Below, one piece after another: positions 28,742 through 38,102 of a stretch of DNA of 64,000 nucleotides (its first letter is position 1; every line of letters begins with the position of its first letter). The stretch covers positions 868,001-932,000 of the forward strand of contig JAXLXW010000001.1 of NCBI GenBank assembly GCA_046327755.1, in the 5' to 3' direction. This DNA comes from SCN-70-22 sp046327755 (GTDB lineage: Bacteria; Gemmatimonadota; Gemmatimonadetes; Gemmatimonadales; Gemmatimonadaceae). A model generated the notes under the pieces. That model saw nothing but the letters and a program-made list of their open reading frames with translations, did no database searches and was not told the origin of the DNA. The translations under genes were made by a program, and so were the position numbers.

Positions 28742-28836
28742 CACGGAGGTACACGGAGGGATCACAGAGGTACACGGAGGACCGCTGGCGTTTCTTCCGG
28801 CCTCCTCCGTGTACCTCTGTGTTGCCTCCGTGAACC
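28741..28836. repeat. Inverted intergenic repeat of ACACGGAGG units, on the RDD-SpoIIM stop codon
   Basis: Arms 28741-28780 and 28801-28836 are complementary arrays of ~10-nt units. The left arm begins on the last base of the stop codon. Between this hairpin and 29087 lies ~250 bp of GC-rich sequence with no supported gene, presumably the IS110 left end. Confidence 0.85.
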
Positions 28837-28844
28837 TTGTATGT

Positions 28845-30057
28845 CTCCATTGAAGGTTCGCAAGCGTGGTGTAGGCTCAAGGCGGCGGCAGCTCGCGCGT
28901 GGTGAACCGGGGCCGGGCGGTGACCCGAGCCCGTCACAGAGTGGGAGCGCCGTCGCCGCGATCGCCGAGAGCCCGAACAGCTACCGGGGCCCGCACGCCC
29001 GACGGCGTGGGGAGCCCGCATCTCGCAAGGCGGGGCGTGCGCGATCCGCGGGGGATCCTCTCAACGCGGGCGGAGGCCGACGCGCGATGGCAGCGACCGA
29101 CACACAGGCGGCAGGCGAGCGAGCGGTGGGGATCGACGTGAGTGCGACGACGCTGGACGTGGCGGTGCATGGAGGACGGGGCTGGCAGGCCGAGAATGCG
29201 GCCGGGGGGATCGCGGCGCTCGTGGCGGCCCTGGACGCGTTGCACCCGGCGGTGATCGTGCTCGAAGCGACCGGCGTGTACCACCAGGCGGTCACCAGCG
29301 CCTTGGCGGCGGCCGGGCTGCCGGTGGTCGTGGTGAATCCCCGCCAGGTGCGCGACTTCGCGCGGAGCACGGGGCAATTGGCGAAGACCGACCGGCTCGA
29401 CGCGGCGGTACTCGCGCAGTTTGCGGCCGTGGTGCGGCCGACGCCGCGTCCGCTCCCGGACGACGCGCTGCTGGAGTTGCGCGCGCTGCTCGAGCGCCGG
29501 CGCCAGTTGGTGGAGATGCTCACGGCGGAGAAGAACCGCCTCGCGGTGGCGCGGCGGAGCGTGCGGCCGAGTCTGCAGCGCGTGATGCGGACCCTGGAGC
29601 GCGCGTTGGCGGAGGCGGATGACGACATCGGCCAGTGGTTGCGCCGGAGTCCGGTGTGGCGGGCGCAGGAGGCGTTGCTGCGGAGCGTGCCGGGCGTGGG
29701 CCCCCAAACGGCGCGCTGCCTGATCGCCCAGTTGCCGGAACTCGGACGCCTGACCCGGCGCGAGATCGCGGCGCTGGTCGGCGTGGCCCCGCTGGCGCGC
29801 GACTCCGGGACCCTGCGCGGGCGGCGCACGTGTTGGGGAGGCCGCGCGCCCGTGCGGGCGGCGTTGTACATGGCGGTCATCAGCGGGATTCGCTGCAATC
29901 CGGTGCTGCGCGCCTGCTATCAGCGTCTGCGGGCGGCGGGCAAACCCGCGAAGCTGGCGCTCACCGCCTGCATCCGCCGGCTCCTCACGATCATCAACGC
30001 GATGCTGAAAACGCAGCAACGGTGGCAGCCGACACAGGCCGCCACCGCTTGACTTTC
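28845..30057 (+). mobile_element. IS110-family insertion sequence (ends not resolved)
   Basis: The transposase type and the ~240-bp noncoding leader before it fit an IS110 element. IS110 elements usually lack inverted terminal repeats, so ends cannot be set from one copy; the limits given are the space between the hairpin repeat and the next small palindrome. Confidence 0.6.
29087..30052 (+). CDS. IS110-family (DEDD) transposase
   Basis: 321 residues from ATG 29087. The N-terminal RuvC-like DEDD domain shows GIDVSATTLDV, IVLEATGVYH and KTDRLDAAVLAQ, and the C-terminal transposase_20 domain shows SVPGVGPQTARCLIAQLPELG, IAALVGVAPLARDSGTLRGRR and RAALYMAVISGIRCNP with its Ser. The gene appears intact. 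Recombination by this family is guided by an element-encoded bridge RNA; see findings. The open frame upstream of 29087 is not needed by the family. Confidence 0.9.
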   Translation: MAATDTQAAGERAVGIDVSATTLDVAVHGGRGWQAENAAGGIAALVAALDALHPAVIVLEATGVYHQAVTSALAAAGLPVVVVNPRQVRDFARSTGQLAKTDRLDAAVLAQFAAVVRPTPRPLPDDALLELRALLERRRQLVEMLTAEKNRLAVARRSVRPSLQRVMRTLERALAEADDDIGQWLRRSPVWRAQEALLRSVPGVGPQTARCLIAQLPELGRLTRREIAALVGVAPLARDSGTLRGRRTCWGGRAPVRAALYMAVISGIRCNPVLRACYQRLRAAGKPAKLALTACIRRLLTIINAMLKTQQRWQPTQAATA

Positions 30058-30076
30058 AACACAGCTACTCTGTGTT
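30058..30076. terminator. Small stem-loop after IS110 transposase
   Basis: A 7-bp perfect stem (AACACAG/CTGTGTT) with a 5-nt loop lies 6 bp after the transposase stop. It could be a weak terminator or mark the IS right end. It is AT-richer than its surroundings. Confidence 0.4.
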
Positions 30077-30113
30077 TGGCTTTTCGCTTCTCGCGAATAC
30101 GCGCCCTGCCCGC

Positions 30114-31736
30114 CTACTCCTCCACCACCAGCCCGTCCCCCCTCAGCCACAGCGTGCGCGTGAGCCCGATGTTCGCGAGGAACTCGTCGTCGTGCGAGAT
30201 GACGACGAGGGCGCCGTCGTACTGGCGCAGGGCGCGCTCGACGGCGTCGAGGGAATCGAGGTCGAGGTGGTTCGTGGGTTCGTCGAGGAGGAGGAGCTGC
30301 GGCGGGTGCCGTGACGAGAGCGTGCCGGCGAGTGCGGCGCGGATTGCCTCGCCCCCGCTCAGGACCTCCGCCGGGCGCAACGCGGCGTCACCGCGGAAGA
30401 GGAATGAGGCGAGGAGCTGCCTGGCCTGGGCGGCGTCGAGCGTCTCGTTGGCGAGGAGGATGTTGTCCAGCAGCGAGCGCGCGGGGGCGGCCCAGCGCAC
30501 CTGCTGGTCCAGCGCGGCGAGCTGCGACGCGTCGACGCCGAGCCGGCGAACGCCCGCCTGCGGTGCCAGCGTCCCCGCAAGGAGGGCGAGGAGCGTCGTC
30601 TTGCCGCTCCCGTTGGGGCCGCGCAGGGCGAGGCGTTCCGGTCCAACGATCGAGAGCGACACGTCGCGGAGGATCGGCGCCGCGGCTCCCGGGTGGTTGT
30701 AGCTCACGTCCTCCAGGTCCAGCACGCGTCGCCGGGCGTGCAGCCCCGACGATGGCAGATCGAAGGAGAGCCGCGCACGCTCCTCGACGCGTTCCTTCGC
30801 CGCGGCGAGCCGCTCGCGCCCCTCGTCCCTTGCCCGCTCCTGCTGCGCCCCCAGCCGCCCGGCGGTGGCCTGCGACGTCTCGCGCATCAGGTTGAGGAGG
30901 AGCTTCGACTGGTTGGCGGTCTCGCGGTCGCGCTTTCCCCTGGCCTCGCGCCGCGCCTGACGCTCGCGCACCTCCCGTTCGTGTCGCTCGACGCGCTTCA
31001 GCTCCGCGCGCGCCGACTCCAGCTCGCGCACCGCCGCCTCCTCCTCCAGCGCCCGCTGTTCGCGATAGACGTCGTAGTTCCCGCCATACGAGAAGACGCC
31101 GCGCGTCGAGAGCTCGACGATGCGGTCGACACGGCGCAGGAGCGCACGATCGTGCGAGACGACGAGGACTCCGGTCGGCCAGGCCGCAAGCAGCGCGAGC
31201 AGTGCGTTGCGGCTGTCGGCGTCGAGGTGGTTGGTGGGTTCGTCGAGGATGAGGTAGTCGGGATCGCCCAGGAGGAGCCCGGCGAGGGCAAGACGCGTGC
31301 GTTCGCCCCCACTGAGGGCGCGGGCCCGCTGCTCGAGCGGGAGCGCGCCGAGCCCCACGCGCGCCAGGACACGTTGTGCGCGCTCGCGCAGGTCCCATCG
31401 GTCGCCGACCGCCTCCACGTCGTGCGCCCCGCCCTCCCCCGCATCCAGCCGCTCGAGCGCCGCCAGCGCCTCGCCAATCCCGAGCAACGTCGCCACCGAC
31501 CCGTGTTCCGGCGCCTCCGCCTGCTGCGCGAGATAGGCAACCCGCCCCTGCCGCACGACCGTCCCCGTCGTCGGGGCGATCACCCCGGCGAGGATGCGCG
31601 CCAGCGTGCTCTTCCCCGTCCCATTGCGTCCCACCAGCGCGGCGCGCTCCTCGCCGAAGCCTAACGACAGATCAGCGAAGAGGGTGCGGCCGGTGGGAAG
31701 GGTGTAGCGGAGGGCGTCGGCGGCGAGGCGGGACAC
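30114..31736 (-). CDS. ABC-F family ATPase
   Basis: 540 residues from GTG 31736, the first codon that gives a standard N-terminal strand (ALRYTLPTGRTLFADLSL). Two ABC domains, each with Walker A (GRNGTGKST; GPNGSGKTT), signature (LSGGERTRLALA; LSGGEAIRAALA) and LDEPTNHLD Walker B. No membrane domain is present. The linker is long, Arg/Glu-rich and helical (RELESARAELKRVERHEREVR). ABC-F proteins act on the ribosome in translation rescue or antibiotic protection; the subgroup cannot be fixed from motifs alone. Confidence 0.88.
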   Translation of the reverse strand: MSRLAADALRYTLPTGRTLFADLSLGFGEERAALVGRNGTGKSTLARILAGVIAPTTGTVVRQGRVAYLAQQAEAPEHGSVATLLGIGEALAALERLDAGEGGAHDVEAVGDRWDLRERAQRVLARVGLGALPLEQRARALSGGERTRLALAGLLLGDPDYLILDEPTNHLDADSRNALLALLAAWPTGVLVVSHDRALLRRVDRIVELSTRGVFSYGGNYDVYREQRALEEEAAVRELESARAELKRVERHEREVRERQARREARGKRDRETANQSKLLLNLMRETSQATAGRLGAQQERARDEGRERLAAAKERVEERARLSFDLPSSGLHARRRVLDLEDVSYNHPGAAAPILRDVSLSIVGPERLALRGPNGSGKTTLLALLAGTLAPQAGVRRLGVDASQLAALDQQVRWAAPARSLLDNILLANETLDAAQARQLLASFLFRGDAALRPAEVLSGGEAIRAALAGTLSSRHPPQLLLLDEPTNHLDLDSLDAVERALRQYDGALVVISHDDEFLANIGLTRTLWLRGDGLVVEE

Positions 31737-31769
31737 GGGGGACGGTAGACGGGCAAGGGCAGGAGCTCG

Positions 31770-31810
31770 ACACAGAGGTTCACGGAGGATACACGGAGGT
31801 GCACGGAGGA
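31770..31810. repeat. Single arm of CACGGAGG-type repeat
   Basis: Four ~10-nt units (CACAGAGGTT, CACGGAGGAT, and similar) without a visible complementary arm nearby. It lies between the ABC-F start and the amidohydrolase stop. Confidence 0.7.
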
Positions 31811-31856
31811 AGGCAGGGGCAGTGGCGCGCGCCCCATCGCACGCCCCCCTCAAACG

Positions 31857-31884
31857 ACGAACGGCGCCTCGCGGCGCCGTTCGT
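31857..31884. terminator. Stem-loop 3' of the PD40-amidohydrolase gene
   Basis: A perfect 12-bp stem (ACGAACGGCGCC) with a TCGC loop lies 36 bp beyond the minus-strand stop at 31920. Confidence 0.6.
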
Positions 31885-31915
31885 ACTCCCGTCTCCCGTC
31901 CCCCGTCTCCCGTCC
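31885..31915. repeat. (CCCGTCT)n tract 3' of the PD40-amidohydrolase gene
   Basis: Four imperfect copies of the 7-bp unit, ending 5 bp from the minus-strand stop at 31920. Same unit as the tract at 2062. Confidence 0.75.
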
Positions 31916-31919
31916 GCCC

Positions 31920-34900
31920 TTACCGAATGCCCGCCGACGCGCTCGGCAAGGTGTAGCTCCACGGCTGCGCGGGGAGCTTCCGCTGGCGCGGGTAGACCTC
32001 GTCCAGCGTGTTCGCATCGTAGAGGCGCCCGTTCACCATCACCATGCTGATGGTGTTCGAGTTGCGGATGTTCTGCAGCGGATCCTTATCGAGGACCAGA
32101 AGGTCGGCCATCTTCCCCGCCTCCAGCGACCCCACGTCCTGCGCCAGGCCGATCGCCTCGGCGCCGACGATCGTCGCCGAGCGAAGGGCATCGTGCGTCG
32201 AGAGACCGCCGCTCTGCAGGAGCCAGAGCTCCCAGTGCATGCCGAGCCCTTGCAGCTGGCCGTGCGACCCCACGCCGATGCGGCCGCCGGCGGCGACCGT
32301 CTTGGCGACGTCCTCGGCGTGCTGCCACATCGCGTACTCCTCCTTCACCGCGAAGCCGGCAGGGCCAGGGGCGTTCCCCGCGCCGCGGCGGCGGATCTTG
32401 GTGTCGAAGTCGACCGGGTGCGTGAAGGTGCGGAGCTTCTTGTCCGAGAGCAGGTCCTCGCTCTGGTAGAACCACCCTTCACCGAACGGGCCGCCGTATT
32501 CGACGATGAGCGTCGGCGAGTTGGTCACCTGCGTCGCCTTGTACCACTCGAAGACGTCGTTGTACTTCGGCGTGATCGGGATGGTGTGCTCGATCCCCGG
32601 ATAGCCGTCGATGCCGTGCGTGATGTTGAGCTTCGTGTCGAGCCCGCCCTCGGTGGTCGGCATGATCCCGAGTTCCTTCGCCGCCATGATGATCCACTGC
32701 CGCTGCTGGCGGTTGCCGGCCATGTACATCTTGAGCGTCTTGGTGTCGTAGTACTTCGCGTACCGCGACAACACCTGCTTGGCGTGGTCCAGGTCGCGCA
32801 CCGGCTCGCTCCAGAAGACGCCGGGGCCGGTGGTGTAGATGCGCGGGCCGACCATTTCGCCGTTGGCCACGCGATCGCCGTACGTCATGAAGTCGGTCGT
32901 CGAGGTCTGCGGGTCGCGCGTCGTCGTCGTCCCGTAGGCGAGCGTGGCGAGGTACTGCCAGGTCTGCGTGTTGTGCACCTGCGGCGTGAGCCACTGCGGG
33001 TGGTAGTGCGTGTCCACCATCCCCGGCATGATCACCTTCCCCGCCACGTCGATCTCCTTCGCGCCGGCCGGGATCTCCACCGAGCCGCGCGCGCCGATGG
33101 CGACGATGCGGTTGTCGCGCACCACGATGTCGGCGTTCTCGATGATCTCCTTCCCCTTCATCGTGATCGCCTTGGCGCCGCGGAAGACCACCGTGCCGCG
33201 CGGCGTGTCGCGCGTGGCGGCGACGGCAATGCGCACCTCCTCCGGCTTGTAGCCCGGCTTGGGGGCGTTCTTCTTCGTCGTGTCGGCCTTGGCGATCGAG
33301 TCGGCCCGGGCGATCGAGTCCTTCTTGGCCGGGTCCGCGCGCAGGGCGGCGACGCGCTTGCCGTCGGCCTTGAGCGAGTCGTCGACCACCTTGGCGCGGT
33401 CCAGGTCGTAGGTCCAGAGCGCGTTGCCTAACGCCCACATCACCTTCTTCCCGTCGCGGGTCCACGTCGGGAACTCACCGCCGATCTCGTTGAGCTTGCG
33501 CACCGGGACCGAGGCCATGGCCGGCATCGCCACCGAGACGGTGGGCGTCGCGCTCCCGATCACCGGGATCGTGATCACGTAGAAGTCCATCCCCACCATC
33601 GCCAGCGCCTGGTCGCCCTCGGGGGCCATCATCACCAGCGCGGCCGGCGGCGGCTGCGGGGGCATCGGCTCCATGTCGTGCTCGTCGCCTAACGTTGCGG
33701 CCTGCAGCAGGTGCGGGCTCACCGTCGGGCGCGCGGCGCGGCCGCCGACCCACGACTTCGCCACCTGCGCATCGAGCCCGGCGTCGAGCGTCGTCGACCC
33801 GCCAATGCCCGGGAAGCCCATCCCCGGCGGCATCGGCCCCGTCACCTTGAGGTGCGACTTGAGGTCGGTCCCGTCCCAGCGGAACGAGACGAGCCCTTCG
33901 CGCCCGCCGTAGGCAAAGATGCGGTTCGCATCCTTCGTGAAGTGCATGTTCCCCATCCCACCCGACGGCATGATCACCGTGGGGGCGCCGCCGGCAGCGG
34001 GGACCCAGATGAACTCGGCGGCGGCGGGGCCGAAGAAGGCCGCACCGGCTTCTTGCATCTCACGGGCAGCGGCTCGCGTGGCGACCACGCGATCGCCGGC
34101 CGGCGACCAGGCCAGGTCGGCGTAGAGTCCGCCCGCCGTCAGCACCTGCGTGCTCCACCCCTTCTTCACGTCCCAGTTGGCGCGGACGATGCTCCCGCCC
34201 TGCGCGTCGTTCCACGTCGTCCACGCCAGCGACTTGCCGTCGGGCGACCAGGTGGGGCCGAACTCGCCGACGTCCGACTTGCTCACGCGCGTTGGCGTCC
34301 CCGCGGGGAGGTCGACGACGTAGATCTTGTCCAACGACGAAAAGGCGAGCTTCTTCCCGTCGGGCGACGGGGCCACGTCTCGGATCTGTCGCGCGGTGAA
34401 CGACGTCGCGGTGTCGACGCGCCACTTGAAGGCGACCTCGGGTCCCATCTCGAGCTTCACTTCGGCCTCGAAGGGGATCTTGGCCGGCGCCGCCTTGTCC
34501 ACCGGGACGCGCCAGATCTCGCCGCCGTACGTCACGACGACGGCCTTGGAATCCGGGGTGAACGAGTAGCCCGGGTACGCATCCATCGGGGCGCGCGACT
34601 CGGTCTCGTCGCGCTGCACCGGGAAGGCGAGCCAGTCTTCCTGCTGCGTGTCGAGGTTGCGGATGCGAAGACCGGTCTTGGTCTCGAAGCGCGTCGCGTA
34701 GACGAGGTACTTCCCGTCGGGCGAGAGCGCCGGGCGGAAGGCCGAGCCGAAGCGCGTCGACGTCTGCGAAACGCGCCCGGTCTCCTTGTCCCAGACGTAG
34801 AGCTGGTACTGGGGGCCTAACGCGTTGTACTGCCAGTCGCCCTGCCGGGCGGCAAACCAGAGATAGCGCGGGTCCTTCCCGTAGGCGGCCCCGGTGAGCT

Positions 34901-35483
34901 TCATCTGCGGCGGGACCGCGGGAGTCGCCGAGAGCGCGACGCCGTTGCCGCCGTCCACGTGGTACATCCACAGCTTGGCCGTCCCGAAGAGCCCACCGGC
35001 CTTGGAGACGACGATGTACTTCCCGTCAGGGGCCCATTCGGGGGAGATGTACTCGTTGTCGTTCCCCTTGGTCACCTGCGTGGTGTCCTTGCCGTCGAGC
35101 GAGAGCGTCCAGACGTTGAGCCCCCCCGAGCGGTCGGAGACGAAGACGATCTTCTTTCCGTCCGGCGAGTAGCGCGGCTGCGCGTCGTACGCCATCCCGC
35201 TCGTCAGGCGCGTCGCCTTGCCGCCGGCGATGGGGAGCGTGTAGAGGTCGCCCAGCATGTCGAAGACGATCTGCTGCCCATCGGGCGAGACGTCGAGCGA
35301 GATCCAGGTCCCCTTCGTCGTGGTGAAGGTGTGGGTGCGCGCCGTCTTGAGCGGGAGCGTCACCGCTGCGGCGCCGCCAGCTGCACCGGGGGGGCCGCCT
35401 TGCGCCTGCACGGGGGCGAGCGCGGCGGAGAGTGGGGCCGCCAGGACGAACCCGGCGATGGTCAGGGAGAGGCGTTGCGTCAT
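31920..35483 (-). CDS. Secreted PD40 beta-propeller / amidohydrolase fusion
   Basis: About 1187 residues from ATG 35483 (a GTG lies 4 codons upstream). Signal peptide ends PVQAQ. Residues ~40-690 carry TolB/tricorn-like PD40 repeats (ISLDVSPDGQQIVFDML, PRYSPDGKKIVFVSDRSGG, PTWSPDGKSLAWTTW). A charged linker with DSIAKADTTKKNA follows. The amidohydrolase domain is ~790-1180 with VIMPGMVDTHYHP (His-x-His), GSHGQLQGLGMHWE and the final LDKDPLQNI strand. The fusion is common in Gemmatimonadota/Bacteroidota-type genomes and is presumed to act on extracellular substrates; specificity unknown. Confidence 0.85.
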   Translation of the reverse strand: MTQRLSLTIAGFVLAAPLSAALAPVQAQGGPPGAAGGAAAVTLPLKTARTHTFTTTKGTWISLDVSPDGQQIVFDMLGDLYTLPIAGGKATRLTSGMAYDAQPRYSPDGKKIVFVSDRSGGLNVWTLSLDGKDTTQVTKGNDNEYISPEWAPDGKYIVVSKAGGLFGTAKLWMYHVDGGNGVALSATPAVPPQMKLTGAAYGKDPRYLWFAARQGDWQYNALGPQYQLYVWDKETGRVSQTSTRFGSAFRPALSPDGKYLVYATRFETKTGLRIRNLDTQQEDWLAFPVQRDETESRAPMDAYPGYSFTPDSKAVVVTYGGEIWRVPVDKAAPAKIPFEAEVKLEMGPEVAFKWRVDTATSFTARQIRDVAPSPDGKKLAFSSLDKIYVVDLPAGTPTRVSKSDVGEFGPTWSPDGKSLAWTTWNDAQGGSIVRANWDVKKGWSTQVLTAGGLYADLAWSPAGDRVVATRAAAREMQEAGAAFFGPAAAEFIWVPAAGGAPTVIMPSGGMGNMHFTKDANRIFAYGGREGLVSFRWDGTDLKSHLKVTGPMPPGMGFPGIGGSTTLDAGLDAQVAKSWVGGRAARPTVSPHLLQAATLGDEHDMEPMPPQPPPAALVMMAPEGDQALAMVGMDFYVITIPVIGSATPTVSVAMPAMASVPVRKLNEIGGEFPTWTRDGKKVMWALGNALWTYDLDRAKVVDDSLKADGKRVAALRADPAKKDSIARADSIAKADTTKKNAPKPGYKPEEVRIAVAATRDTPRGTVVFRGAKAITMKGKEIIENADIVVRDNRIVAIGARGSVEIPAGAKEIDVAGKVIMPGMVDTHYHPQWLTPQVHNTQTWQYLATLAYGTTTTRDPQTSTTDFMTYGDRVANGEMVGPRIYTTGPGVFWSEPVRDLDHAKQVLSRYAKYYDTKTLKMYMAGNRQQRQWIIMAAKELGIMPTTEGGLDTKLNITHGIDGYPGIEHTIPITPKYNDVFEWYKATQVTNSPTLIVEYGGPFGEGWFYQSEDLLSDKKLRTFTHPVDFDTKIRRRGAGNAPGPAGFAVKEEYAMWQHAEDVAKTVAAGGRIGVGSHGQLQGLGMHWELWLLQSGGLSTHDALRSATIVGAEAIGLAQDVGSLEAGKMADLLVLDKDPLQNIRNSNTISMVMVNGRLYDANTLDEVYPRQRKLPAQPWSYTLPSASAGIR

Positions 35484-35664
35484 CGAACCGCTCACGGGTG
35501 GTCGTCAATCGCCCCCGCGTTTCGCGGTCCGGGCGTCTCGCCCCGAACAGCGCGATCGGGACGATCCCGTAAGCATACGGGCCGCCCCGCCAGTTGTGCC
35601 AGACGGAGCAGCCCGGAAGTGGTGCCGCGAGACGACCCGCCCGCCCCGCGTGACGACCCGTCCC

Positions 35665-35707
35665 CCTCGTCCTCGCGTCCTCTCGTCCTCTCGTCCTCTC
35701 GTCCTCT
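35665..35707. repeat. (CCTCTCGT)n tract 3' of the beta-barrel gene
   Basis: About five copies of the 8-bp unit, reaching the minus-strand stop codon at 35706-35708. Confidence 0.85.
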
Positions 35708-38102
35708 AGAATCGATACGTGAGCGCCAGCATCATCTGCATGTTCTTCTGGAACGCCCCCGACTCGCGGTACGTCGACGCCATGAGGTAGAGCGAGCGCC
35801 CGATCCCGAGGTCGGCGTCGGCGCCGATCCAGGTGGTGCTGGTGTTCGACGAGACGTCGTTCTCGACCGCGGTGTTCCGGAACGTGTCGCCGCGGCGCCC
35901 GCCATTGATCTCGAAGCGGAAGTTCCCCACCGGCTGCATCTCGATCGACGCCGCACTCAGGTCGCCCGAGGCGCGTTCGCCGCTGTAGCGGGTGGTCCGG
36001 AGCTGGAAGCCGAGTTGGAGCGGGGTGATCCGCGTGACGTGGAGCGATCCCGTGTAGGAGTCGGCGACACCGGCCGCCCCCCCGCGCGACGTACGCGCGT
36101 CGCCGTCGAGGCGCAGGTGGCCGAGCACATACAGCGAGGCGCCTCCCCACGCCCCCTGCCGGAACGAGTCGTCGAAGTTGATCTCCGGCGTGAGGAAGTC
36201 GCGGTAGAGCCGGATCGAGCGCCGGTTGTCGTAGCCGCCAAAGAAGGTGAGGGCGTTGTTGGGCGAGACACGCAGCATGGCAAAGGTCGAGGTGGGCGTC
36301 GCCGACGACGACTCCTGCGCTGCCTTCCACCCGCGGTTCACGTCGACTTCCTGCGCGGTGTAGAGCGAGAGGTACTTGTTGTTGAACATCCCCTGCAGGT
36401 AGGCGAACTCGCGATCGATCTGTCCGCCGGCGTACGAGCCGATCCCGCCGGCGGTCATCGTCCACGTCGCCGGCGCGTTGGGGGCGTTGTGCATCTGCAC
36501 GTAGGCGCCGTGCTCGCGCACGTCACCCGAGTAGCCGAAGGTGCGCGGGTCGGGCTGCGAGCCGGAGAATCCCCCAACGCTGAAATGCCGCTTGTCGAGG
36601 TCGAGCGCCACGCCATCGAACAGCCCAACGGGCGACAGCGCACTGGAGAACTGCCGTCCCAGCTGCACGCGCGTCCCGGAGTTGGCCGGGTTGAAGATGA
36701 GCGCCGTCTGGTAGGCGCGCGTGGTGCTGGAGGGGGAGTTGCGCCCGCTCTGTCCGTAGTTCTGTCGGTAGGCGCGGATGTCGACCGTGAGGCCAAAGGG
36801 CGACCCCCCGATGTTGCGTCCGTCGAGGCGGACGTCGACGCCGGGCTGCGACAGCGCGAGGCTCGAGGCGCCGGCGTCCTGCCGCATGCTGAGGTAGCGG
36901 ATCCCGAGCCGCCCGCGAATGGGGGCGGAGCGACCGCGCGCACCGCTGCGGGCCAGCTGTCGCGCCTTGGCCGAATCGGCCGGCGCCGCCTCGCGCGCCG
37001 CCTGCGCCACGACCGACTGCACGGGAGTGAAGCGCGCCGAGTCGCCGACCTGCACCGGCGACGCCGCGTTGAGGACCGTACAGGAGGCGCGCGTCGAGGA
37101 GACGTAGGCGACGGTGATCTGCGCGACGATGTTGTTGCCGCGCATGACGTCGAGCTGACTCCCTTCCTTGAGCCCGGCGCGCGTTCCGGCATCTATATAG
37201 ATGGAGGAGCCGCTGATGTAGGTGACGTGCGCCCAGCCGGCGCGCGGTTGCTGTGCGGCGGGGGGTGGGGTCTGCGCACGCGCGGCGGTGGTGGTCGCGG
37301 GCGCTGGCGGGTTGGGGGACGGGTTTGGGGTCGGGTTGCGAACCTGGTTCGTAGCCGGCGTAGCCGGCGGCGAAGCCGGGCTTGTTGCCGGCGCTGGAGC
37401 CGGCGCCTGCACCGTCGCCCGCACTGGCGCCTGCACTGGCGCCTGCACTGGCGCCTGCACCGGGGCAGCGGACGCGATCTTGGCCGCCGGCGTCGCCACC
37501 GCAGCGGACGTCAGCGACGCCGCCGGGGCGGCAGGCGCGGCCTTCGCCGCAACCACCGCACTCGGCGCACCTGCCTTACCGCGGCGCGCAAGGAGCGGCG
37601 CTGCCGTGGCGAGTCGCGACGCCGCACCGAACGATCGCGCGAGTGGACGGACCGCGAGCGGGCGCAGTGGCGGCACGAAGAACTTCGGCACCGCGACGTA
37701 CGTCAGCCGCGGGCCCTTCGTGGCGCCGGGGGCCGCCGGCGCACTCGCGGGGGCCACCTTCCCCGTGTCCGCGCGAGCAATCGCGGGCGCCGCCTTCCCG
37801 GTGTCCGCGCGTGCCCCCGCGGGCGTCACCAGCGTGCGCTGCGGCCCTGTCTTGCGCGAGAAGATCGTCGGCGCGGGGGCAGGACGCGCCTCCTGCGCCG
37901 ACGCCGCGCGGGGCGTCATGACGCACACGCCCAGCAGCGCGCTGGAGAGCAGCGCACCGCAGGACAGCGCACCGCGGGACAGCGCGCCGCAGGACAGCGC
38001 GCCGGCGCGGAGCGCGCCCCGCATTCCCGCACCTAACCGCATCGTGCCTGACCGCTTCGGCCCGCCTGCGGCGAGCGCGCGCGACGTCCGCACTCCCTGC
38101 AT
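35706..38102 (-). CDS. Outer-membrane beta-barrel protein, putative porin of a porin-cytochrome complex
   Basis: 798 residues from ATG 38102, whose A is shared with the upstream cytochrome stop (TGATG), implying coupled translation. ATG 38042 gives a tighter signal peptide (ending RAASAQ). Ala/Pro-rich repeats fill ~60-270. A small SH3/FlgT-like domain (AHVTYISGSSIYIDAGTRAGLKEG) follows at ~300-360. The C-terminal ~430 residues show alternating amphipathic strands (FGLTVDIRAYRQNYG, SVGGFSGSQPDPRTFGYSG) and end in a terminal aromatic strand (MLALTYRF), the usual barrel-assembly signal. Position after two multiheme cytochromes suggests the role of MtrB-like sheath, but sequence alone does not prove it. 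Confidence 0.7.
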   Translation of the reverse strand: MQGVRTSRALAAGGPKRSGTMRLGAGMRGALRAGALSCGALSRGALSCGALLSSALLGVCVMTPRAASAQEARPAPAPTIFSRKTGPQRTLVTPAGARADTGKAAPAIARADTGKVAPASAPAAPGATKGPRLTYVAVPKFFVPPLRPLAVRPLARSFGAASRLATAAPLLARRGKAGAPSAVVAAKAAPAAPAASLTSAAVATPAAKIASAAPVQAPVQAPVQAPVRATVQAPAPAPATSPASPPATPATNQVRNPTPNPSPNPPAPATTTAARAQTPPPAAQQPRAGWAHVTYISGSSIYIDAGTRAGLKEGSQLDVMRGNNIVAQITVAYVSSTRASCTVLNAASPVQVGDSARFTPVQSVVAQAAREAAPADSAKARQLARSGARGRSAPIRGRLGIRYLSMRQDAGASSLALSQPGVDVRLDGRNIGGSPFGLTVDIRAYRQNYGQSGRNSPSSTTRAYQTALIFNPANSGTRVQLGRQFSSALSPVGLFDGVALDLDKRHFSVGGFSGSQPDPRTFGYSGDVREHGAYVQMHNAPNAPATWTMTAGGIGSYAGGQIDREFAYLQGMFNNKYLSLYTAQEVDVNRGWKAAQESSSATPTSTFAMLRVSPNNALTFFGGYDNRRSIRLYRDFLTPEINFDDSFRQGAWGGASLYVLGHLRLDGDARTSRGGAAGVADSYTGSLHVTRITPLQLGFQLRTTRYSGERASGDLSAASIEMQPVGNFRFEINGGRRGDTFRNTAVENDVSSNTSTTWIGADADLGIGRSLYLMASTYRESGAFQKNMQMMLALTYRF

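Noticed and set aside
34959..38036. 1025-codon plus-strand open frame opposite the beta-barrel and PD40 genes
   Set aside because: Arg-rich, no recognisable domain, spans the ends of two clear minus-strand genes and their intergenic repeat.
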